NCBI GenBank assembly: GCA_008931825.1
Contig: QXVZ01018643.1
Span: forward strand, 1 to 25,142
Direction of reading: 5' to 3'
DNA from: Phallusia fumigata
Lineage: Eukaryota; Chordata; Ascidiacea; Phlebobranchia; Ascidiidae
Length of the DNA: 25,142 nt
The position numbers and the translations under genes were made by a program. This document shows, one piece after another, positions 22,201 to 25,142 of the stretch (position 1 is its first letter; each line of letters begins with the position of its first letter). Below the pieces are notes generated by a model. The model was not told the DNA's origin. It ran no database searches and saw only the letters and a list, made by a program, of their open reading frames with translations.

Positions 22201-25142
22201 TTGCATCCACGTGAGCACCTTTACTGAGCAACGTCCTCACCACTTCCACGTGGTTGTTCTTGGCGGCAGAGTGCAGGCATACAGCTCCTATTGGGGCAAG
22301 ACACAAACCAGTCATAAATCTTCCACTCGTCGTTGTCGCTAATTTGTTTTAACTAACTGGCTTGGGTTAATTTAAATATATTTGTCTTGCGACGTCACAG
22401 TGACGTCACAGTGTTGTTTGTTCGGAATAATCTGAGGAGGTTAACAACATATCCCCTTTCTCCCTCTTAGTTATATTCAGAAAATTATAGAAAAAAACAG
22501 TTGGCTGTAGTTGGAGAAAACTTTATTGAACACTCTCAGTGACGTATGTATTAAAAATAGTATCTCGATGCTATAATGCTTATTTCATGATAAAATCGTG
22601 CAACTATACGAGAAACAACAATATTTGTTTTAATCCCAAATCCGCAACTGTAGATTACCAGCTTATTTTACCACACTTAAACCAGGGCGCGTAACATCAA
22701 CACACCTTACTTGCGAGGTGTGTTTGGAATAATATGACTTTATTGCAACCTATTGCAGGCGTGTTTAACTTTCCATTGTAAAATAGCCACCTGCGTACTA
22801 TAATGTTTAACTACTCATAAAATTGTGTAACTACAGAAACAATAAAACATGCCCCACATCGGCAGCTGCACGTTTTAGCAACGTACCTGACTTGTTGGGC
22901 ATGTGTAACGGCACTCCGCGCTTTAAAAATGCCAGGGCAGTCTCAGGGTGGCCGCATTCCGAAGCTATGTGCATCAGCGTACTCCCGTCCTACAAACACA
23001 ACACGCTATGTTGGCGGTTAACACGAAACGGCGTCGAACGGCAAACAACTGATGACCCACTTGGAGTAGTGATACATTAATATGTGTTTCAAATGGATTT
23101 CGTTGTTTTCGTTGAGCTGTTTTTGGAATAGTGCCCAAAGTAGTGTTTAACCCTGGTTTGAATAACGTGGGTTGGGATATAGAAAAAAAATTTCGAATCT
23201 GAGAGATTTTAATCTTAAAGTATTCCAATCTTTAAGTTTATTCTTATAGATAATCGGGCCCTTTAATCGGCAATGAAACTTTAATTGGTGCTTAACGGAG
23301 AAAAAACAACTCAAGTTCATTAACGCTTTGCACAGTTTCATTTACAGTAGGCTACAATGTAGTTTATGTTTTTCCGTTCGGTAAATTAAAGAGTTGCAAA
23401 AAAATTAAATAAGTGACAAAAAGCGAGAGGACAGATAAGCAATACCTTTTTAAGTGCTATGACATCCCTTCTAAATAATGTAGAAATAAAGAGATTTGTA
23501 ACATAAAAAAGTTCTAAATCAAATAAAACAGTCTAGAATACTTAATTATTCTGCAGTGTGCCTCGCTATACAAACGCCTGCACAGTTAAGTGGCATCGGC
23601 ACAAAACCCTAACGCAACTCATCGCAACAGACAAGTCTATGAGGTTTTGCCCTGATGGAATGTATCGACCATTGTGACCCCAATGTGTCGTTGTGCGATG
23701 TAACTGTGTGTGTTTGCTTACCTTGGTGCGACGAAGAACTGATTTCGGGAATTTCTCTGCAAGTTGTTCGACAACTGCTGTGTGACCTGAAACAGATTGT
23801 TGTGTGATTGTGAAAATCAGTTTCCTAGTTGAAACAAAATGATAATAATACCCGCCACAATTACAGCCTAAAGCACAAAGTCGTATCCTATTCGTATAAT
23901 TGCCCTGTTTGGTGGACAAAGTGTCAACATACCCAGGGAAAAAGGTTTTGTTGGCGGCGACATGGTATCCCCAAATCGAACCCAATTTATACCTTCATTA
24001 GCCCTAAAAATCTTGCAAAACAAAACTAAATTGAGGCACGTAGATCGACAGCGGACTCATTATCGCCTCCCAACGTTAAATCAAATTGCTTGTTGACGTT
24101 AAAAAGCTATTTCCCCAAAACAAGACCCAAAACAACATCGGAAGAAGAAGTCTTGCTAATCATAGCACAACGTGGCAAACGAAAGTGTCTGAAACTAAAC
24201 AAGACATAAAGAGGCTCCTACTTATTGCTCATCGTACATAAAAATCTTGTTCAACGATCAACACCAAATGTCTCTGTCTGAGCCAATTGAAGCCCTCAGA
24301 CGATAACGACCTGTGATTTTATAAGCTATTTAAAGAGCTTTATAGCTACGCAGGGGTGGCTTGTCGACTATAAAGCTGGTTCGAATGATGGAAAAGAATT
24401 TGGAACTCTGAACCACACCATTAGCTGGGGCAATGACAGTTTTCGACAGTAGGCGTTTGCCATAAAGCAAAGTTTTTGTTGTAGAAATTTTATGCTTTTA
24501 AAATAAACAGATGGCACTATTTCAAAATGTCACCAAAATAAACAGCGAACAATCGAACACACAATACCTTTAACTGCTGCAATGTGTAGTGCGGTTCGCT
24601 CTAGGTGATCCACAAGGTCCGGATTAGCCTTGTGAGCGTAGAGACACTCGATGATAAGGCTGTCACCCATCGATGCTGCAACGTGCAAGGCGGTAGTCCC
24701 TTCTTTCTAAACATGGAACGGAAAAGTGTTTGGTCGGTCTATAGAAAGATTACACCCCGTACTTGTTTCTACTTGAAAAAATGCGAAGATTTGATTTGTA
24801 CGTTACAGTATCCTATAGCCCATCGAGGAAGTCATTAGGTGTGTTTTGTTTTTCTTGCAATACTGATGTGACGTTTTACTAAAGCGTCGGTGATTTTTAG
24901 ACCACCAAACTAACCTAAAGGGCAAGTGTAAAAACACAAACTTAACACCCACAAAGGCGCGACACTTTTTATATAACTAGTCGTCATTTCTGCCAAAGCC
25001 TTAGAAACACATTTCTCTGAATAAAATCTCATTTAGTCCCACACAATTTACAACTAACAATGAAATAAAAACGAGAAACACTCCGCTATCAAAAGCACCT
25101 ACGTTTTGAACGTTCACGAGGGAACCCTTCTTGCAGAAGAGT
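7047..25142 (-). CDS. TRPN1: TRPN / NOMPC mechanosensitive channel gene, 32 exons, 5' end outside window
   Basis: Whole-gene span. TRPN channels are tetrameric cation channels of mechanosensory cilia; the long ankyrin spring is tethered to microtubules and gates the pore (family knowledge). Joining 32 GT..AG exons gives 1518 residues plus TGA with every phase matching. Visible residues about 1-870 are ankyrin repeats (about 24 complete), 870-1030 the linker region, 1035-1060 the pre-S1 elbow, then S1-S6 to about 1312, the TRP box at about 1327-1336 and a cytoplasmic tail. Family members are about 1600 residues with 29 repeats, so about four repeats and the N-terminus lie right of 25142. Introns run from 71 bp to about 850 bp. 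Apart from those listed separately (hAT elements, short repeats), the introns over 300 bp show nothing I recognise. No frameshift or stop was seen, so the gene looks functional. Confidence 0.95.
7652..7795 (-). CDS. TRPN1: TRPN exon: conserved C-terminal segment
   Basis: DHSPTADGREADEANRKRNF, then TLEQVVDWTVIRQKYWTRK; the VVDW..IR..YW block matches my recollection of TRPN C-termini. 144 nt, phase 0 at both ends, acceptor TTTCAG, donor GTGGGG. Confidence 0.85.
8091..8105. repeat. GTT trinucleotide microsatellite
   Basis: Five GTT units within the intron between exons 7652-7795 and 8157-8272. Confidence 0.85.
8157..8272 (-). CDS. TRPN1: TRPN exon: acidic C-terminal tail
   Basis: GRTCDVGIDRTEEEDHDVDH then ADDGYGVIMNHQSWNSSTS. 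116 nt; it joins the previous exon through a 71-bp intron whose acceptor (GTCATAAG) has a poor pyrimidine tract, so the 5' boundary is the least certain in the gene. The frame is continuous on both sides. Confidence 0.72.
8344..8479 (-). CDS. TRPN1: TRPN exon: TRP box and C-terminal helices
   Basis: AQSDTEWKFGRAKLIRNMKK carries the TRP box (W1327 of the visible protein), followed by SLSPAPINLFITCFQYIRLC. 136 nt, ends in phase 1 at GTAGGC. Confidence 0.94.
8631..8670. repeat. 20-bp tandem duplication in TRPN intron
   Basis: GGCCAAAAATGAAACACACA occurs twice in direct tandem (8631-8650, 8651-8670). Intronic, no coding effect. Confidence 0.95.
9111..9340 (-). CDS. TRPN1: TRPN exon: pore helix, selectivity filter and S6
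   Basis: Visible residues about 1244-1320. LDTFQILFFALFGLIEPDNL is the pore helix and filter region. YLVQIVFGLYHIITLIVLIN then LLIAMMSDTYQRIQ is S6 with the TRP-family gate motif. 230 nt, ends in phase 0 at GTGAAA. Confidence 0.95.
9935..10010 (-). CDS. TRPN1: TRPN exon: end of S5 and outer pore turret
   Basis: IAFTMWLAAVYQP completes S5, followed by a polar turret VFKDTTNTTAIV with a possible N-glycosylation site (NTT). 76 nt, ends in phase 1 at donor GGTATG. Confidence 0.88.
10172..10262 (-). CDS. TRPN1: TRPN exon: S4-S5 linker and start of S5
   Basis: FHYLFGPWTIIIEGLLNDLI is the conserved S4-S5 linker (FGPW.III), followed by KFGVIVMIFI of S5. 91 nt, donor GTAAGT. Confidence 0.93.
10674..10843 (-). 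CDS. TRPN1: TRPN exon: S3 and S4
   Basis: IRTIVLVLCAMAIVVHIIAI is S3 and RNIILSAAMTFAFVQFLEFL is S4 by order. 170 nt, ends in phase 2 (AG|T = Ser) at donor GTAAGT. Confidence 0.93.
11617..11656. repeat. 12-bp direct repeat spanning a TRPN exon end
   Basis: CTATTCCAGTCC occurs at 11617-11628 (intron) and 11645-11656 (coding end of the exon encoding S2), 28 bp apart. It looks like a small local duplication across the splice donor. Confidence 0.7.
11640..11798 (-). CDS. TRPN1: TRPN exon: end of S1, extracellular loop and S2
   Basis: VGLFVATVAIPITPIYN finishes a membrane helix. EWNEWLLLVWMSGVLVNEIT is the next helix, then GPGGRTGIAR. 159 nt, phase 0. Donor GTAGGT at 11638-11639 keeps the frame with the next exon (IRTIVLVL). 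Confidence 0.9.
12166..12327 (-). CDS. TRPN1: TRPN exon: pre-S1 elbow and start of S1
   Basis: NLNWADWKFALLFFAIVFFP leads into a hydrophobic elbow (PPLWLFLALPF), then RIPIIKFIVSLVSHFYM begins S1. 162 nt, phase 0, donor GTGAGT. The assignment of helices to S1-S6 is by order and hydrophobicity only. Confidence 0.93.
12676..12811 (-). CDS. TRPN1: TRPN exon: linker region before the membrane domain
   Basis: Contains FLDVLIDCEQKNVIAHPAVQ then KYLSDVW, near-invariant in TRPN proteins and coupling the ankyrin spring to the membrane domain. 136 nt; donor GTAAGG. Confidence 0.95.
13026..13384 (-). CDS. TRPN1: TRPN exon: end of ankyrin domain and start of linker region
   Basis: The largest exon (359 nt, visible residues about 860-979). 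NVVSFLLKCDHDTSKLI closes the last repeat. A conserved helix FVCDLMLVAK and a low-complexity Pro/Ser/Arg stretch (RPRPPSSASGSSRP) follow, then the conserved EFVLASAAPIDTAAKLSRAF and CENLAVDLLEI. The Ser/Pro stretch looks lineage-specific. The exon ends in phase 2, completed as Ser by the next exon. Confidence 0.93.
13709..13855 (-). CDS. TRPN1: TRPN exon: penultimate ankyrin repeat and start of the last, degenerate one
   Basis: NGLTPLHLAAKSGSLKMVKL, then KRIPIQFAASSRHY, a diverged repeat that lacks the TPLH motif. 147 nt, phase 0, donor GTGAGT. Confidence 0.92.
14148..14345 (-). CDS. TRPN1: TRPN exon: two ankyrin repeats
   Basis: KATPLHLAANSGFVDVVGLL (then SKSISQLKCVDA) and KGFTCLHYAAAYGHLEMAAL, ending GADIDVPDK. 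198 nt, phase 0 at both ends, donor GTAGGT. Confidence 0.95.
14487..14680. mobile_element. Possible MITE with TGACGTCA-like ends
   Basis: AGATTGCA at 14487-14494 and its complement TGCAATCT at 14673-14680 bound 194 bp. Both ends continue into (G)(A/G)CGTCA motifs, and several TGACG/GGCGTCA words lie inside. No clear target-site duplication, so this is only a candidate. Confidence 0.35.
14702..14809 (-). CDS. TRPN1: TRPN exon: single ankyrin repeat
   Basis: YGFTPLHLASQSGHVNLVRM then ILNYPGVSVEASTVVQ. 108 nt, phase 0. The donor GTTGGA is poor but is fixed by the frame and by the next repeat starting KATPLHL. Confidence 0.9.
15046..15530. mobile_element. Non-autonomous hAT element (485 bp) in TRPN intron
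   Basis: Ends CAGTGGTCGG and CGACCACTG are inverted repeats, flanked by the perfect 8-bp duplication CTGTATAC at 15038-15045 and 15531-15538. The right subterminal part is rich in GGCCCAC/GGGCCGCGGCC motifs. No transposase frame. It lies in the intron between exons 15656-15754 and 14702-14809. Confidence 0.9.
15656..15754 (-). CDS. TRPN1: TRPN exon: second half of a repeat and polar linker
   Basis: EDFTREMLHRIRAAEASQQP then GVKVDGSKDATRD. It corresponds to the non-canonical spacer late in the TRPN ankyrin domain. 99 nt, phase 0 at both ends, donor GTAAGT. Confidence 0.88.
16168..16347 (-). CDS. TRPN1: TRPN exon: one ankyrin repeat with extension plus start of the next
   Basis: EGMNALHLSAKHGHSNIIEV, a longer linker with LWQTVSSK, then TGFNVLHVATQSGN, which is completed in the next exon. 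180 nt, phase 0, donor GTAAGA. Confidence 0.9.
16688..16789 (-). CDS. TRPN1: TRPN exon: single ankyrin repeat
   Basis: TSNSTALHLAASKGHAEVVQ then ELILNGANPMDEDS. 102 nt, phase 0 at both ends, donor GTAAGT. Confidence 0.92.
17207..17413 (-). CDS. TRPN1: TRPN exon: two ankyrin repeats
   Basis: DGQTPLHLAAENDHSNVVKM and NGWTCAHIAASKGSVAVIHE, ending VTTATNS at donor GTGAGT. 207 nt, phase 0. AHIAASKGS.AVI is a TRPN-conserved block. Confidence 0.95.
17742..17840 (-). CDS. TRPN1: TRPN exon: single ankyrin repeat
   Basis: Exactly 33 codons: DKKTPLHKAAEDGMIDVCHT through GADVEAVDN. Phase 0 at both ends, donor GTTAGT. Confidence 0.92.
18239..18451 (-). CDS. TRPN1: TRPN exon: two ankyrin repeats
   Basis: Two repeats: NGKAALHLAAENGHHVIADM and LGLTPLHLAAQRGYNKLVRN, the second with a longer tail ending AAIDALSL. 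213 nt, phase 0 at both ends. FVNAKTKLGLTPLHL is highly characteristic of TRPN. Confidence 0.95.
18611..18709 (-). CDS. TRPN1: TRPN exon: single ankyrin repeat
   Basis: Exactly 33 codons, one canonical repeat: NGWSPLLFASDEGHENSVDI through SARVDVFDE. Phase 0 at both ends. The weak donor (GTGACA) is supported by frame and repeat length. Confidence 0.9.
18858..18974 (-). CDS. TRPN1: TRPN exon: ankyrin repeat
   Basis: ETPLHYCARAGNEKSLRVLL then a longer linker ending IINRQAK. 117 nt, phase 0 at both ends, donor GTACGT. Confidence 0.92.
19026..19212. mobile_element. Non-autonomous hAT element (187 bp) in TRPN intron
   Basis: Ends CAGTGTTTCTTAAAG and TTTGAGAAACACTG are inverted repeats, flanked by the perfect 8-bp duplication CTTTAAAT at 19018-19025 and 19213-19220. 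The internal GTGGTCCGC / GTGGTCCTTGCGC motifs are typical of hAT MITE ends. Confidence 0.92.
19510..19644 (-). CDS. TRPN1: TRPN exon: ankyrin repeat with insertion
   Basis: EGVTPMHLAAELTEDQAHFP starts a repeat carrying an acidic insertion before the second helix (VKIVTHLLQFGGDVNF). 135 nt, phase 0 at both ends. Confidence 0.92.
20232..20360 (-). CDS. TRPN1: TRPN exon: long ankyrin repeat
   Basis: SGENALHLAVRHCRWEIVHN begins a repeat with an extended loop ending MCVNMENT, an extension typical of this position in TRPN. 129 nt, phase 0 at both ends, donor GTAAGT. Confidence 0.93.
20770..20809 (+). other. B-box-like tRNA-derived remnant in TRPN intron
   Basis: GGGTTCGAACCCC (20795-20807), preceded by a second T-arm-like GGGGATTCGTACCCGC (about 20769-20784). 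No complete cloverleaf is seen. Possibly the tail of a tRNA-derived SINE. Confidence 0.3.
20908..21065 (-). CDS. TRPN1: TRPN exon: end of one ankyrin repeat and a full repeat
   Basis: Reads GEQVAEMLIKSGADANCPRE then DGETAVHMAARKGNLKSFKL and LLEEGGDSRTQSE. 158 nt; the phase-1 glycine is split with the previous exon; donor GTTTGT is weaker than the others. Confidence 0.92.
21444..21588 (-). CDS. TRPN1: TRPN exon: ankyrin repeat plus first helix of the next
   Basis: Reads DKLTALHVAVQHCRPLVVQM, LLGFGAPVQIKGGEK, then QETPLHLAAQISD, closely following the TRPN family in order and spacing. 145 nt, ends in phase 1. Confidence 0.95.
21759..21971. mobile_element. Non-autonomous hAT element (213 bp) in TRPN intron
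   Basis: Ends CAATGATTCCCAACCTGG and AGGTTGGAAACCACTG are inverted repeats (CARTGRTTYCCAACCT), flanked by the perfect 8-bp duplication ATGTAAGA at 21751-21758 and 21972-21979. No coding capacity. Confidence 0.92.
22193..22287 (-). CDS. TRPN1: TRPN exon: ankyrin repeat
   Basis: Reads AVCLHSAAKNNHVEVVRTLL then SKGAHVDARTK. 95 nt, completes a glycine codon split with the previous exon, ends in phase 0 at GTAAGC. Confidence 0.93.
22391..22412. repeat. Tandem 11-mer with a CRE-like site
   Basis: GACGTCACAGT is repeated twice (22391-22401, 22402-22412). This creates the palindromic CRE core TGACGTCA at 22401-22408 inside a TRPN intron. A regulatory role is untested; the word may just be repeat-derived. 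Confidence 0.6.
22571..22848. repeat. Diverged direct repeat pair and hairpin in TRPN intron
   Basis: A segment of about 50 bp starting CTATAATG at 22571 reappears in diverged form at about 22798 (CTATAATGTTTAACTACTCA, then AAAATTGTGTAACTA). Between them, AACACACCT (22699-22707) and AGGTGTGTT (22716-22724) form a perfect 9-bp inverted repeat. Confidence 0.55.
22887..22989 (-). CDS. TRPN1: TRPN exon: ankyrin repeat (DGSTLMHIAS)
   Basis: DGSTLMHIASECGHPETALA followed by FLKRGVPLHMPNK is an almost unchanged signature of TRPN ankyrin repeats and was the clearest family identifier. 103 nt, donor GGTACG. Confidence 0.95.
23722..23786 (-). CDS. TRPN1: TRPN exon: remainder of an ankyrin repeat
   Basis: GHTAVVEQLAEKFPKSVLRR completes the repeat begun in the previous exon. 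65 nt, enters in phase 1 and leaves in phase 0, acceptor TTTCAG, donor GTAAGC. Confidence 0.9.
24568..24706 (-). CDS. TRPN1: TRPN exon: one ankyrin repeat and the start of the next
   Basis: Starts exactly at a repeat boundary (KEGTTALHVAAS) and runs into HLERTALHIAAVK. Acceptor TTTAG, donor GGTATT; 139 nt, ends in phase 1. Confidence 0.92.
25103..25142 (-). CDS. TRPN1: TRPN exon (partial, cut by window edge): end of an ankyrin repeat
   Basis: Reads LFCKKGSLVNVQN, the second helix and loop of an ankyrin repeat, ending in phase 0 at donor GTAGGT. The 5' part of this exon lies outside the window, so its true start is unknown. Confidence 0.8.

Noticed and set aside
1-25142. CRISPR array, operons or other prokaryotic systems
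   Set aside because: All genes are interrupted by GT..AG introns, and no regularly spaced repeats of CRISPR type are present.

Overview
This is eukaryotic, intron-rich, AT-rich animal DNA from a draft assembly (one N at 1377). It carries two protein-coding genes, both on the minus strand and arranged head to tail. All exons were assigned by reading minus-strand frames, GT..AG boundaries and phase continuity, and by recognising the protein families. The presence of TRPN (lost in amniotes), a stand-alone PHM and short introns of about 70-850 bp points to an invertebrate. A compact invertebrate chordate such as a Ciona-like tunicate is my best guess, but this is inference.

Right-hand 18 kb (25142 down to 7047): the 3' part of a TRPN/NOMPC mechanotransduction channel gene. 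Thirty-two exons (the first cut by the window edge) join in one uninterrupted frame of 1518 residues plus a stop. In order they encode about 24 complete ankyrin repeats plus the tail of another, a linker region, a pre-S1 elbow, S1-S6 with the pore, the TRP box and a conserved C-terminal tail. Perhaps 100-150 N-terminal residues lie beyond the right edge.

Intergenic stretch (about 5386-6734): about 1.35 kb without a recognisable gene, apart from a weak tRNA-like remnant. The TRPN 3' UTR probably ends near two AATAAA signals at 6735-6753.

Left-hand 5.4 kb (5385 down to 87): a complete gene for peptidylglycine alpha-hydroxylating monooxygenase (PHM), the copper enzyme for the first step of neuropeptide C-terminal amidation. 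Nine exons give a 424-residue secreted protein with a signal peptide, an acidic N-terminal region and every copper ligand. It ends in a stop codon where monofunctional insect PHM ends, so no PAL lyase domain is attached in this reading.

Mobile DNA: four short non-autonomous hAT elements sit in introns (2227-2546, 15046-15530, 19026-19212, 21759-21971). Each has matching terminal inverted repeats and a perfect 8-bp target-site duplication, and all four duplications fit the nnnTAnnn pattern of Buster-type hATs. A 224-bp exact duplication around the N (1153-1601) is most likely an assembly artefact. The two genes have no direct biochemical link; both are typical of neurons and sensory cells.
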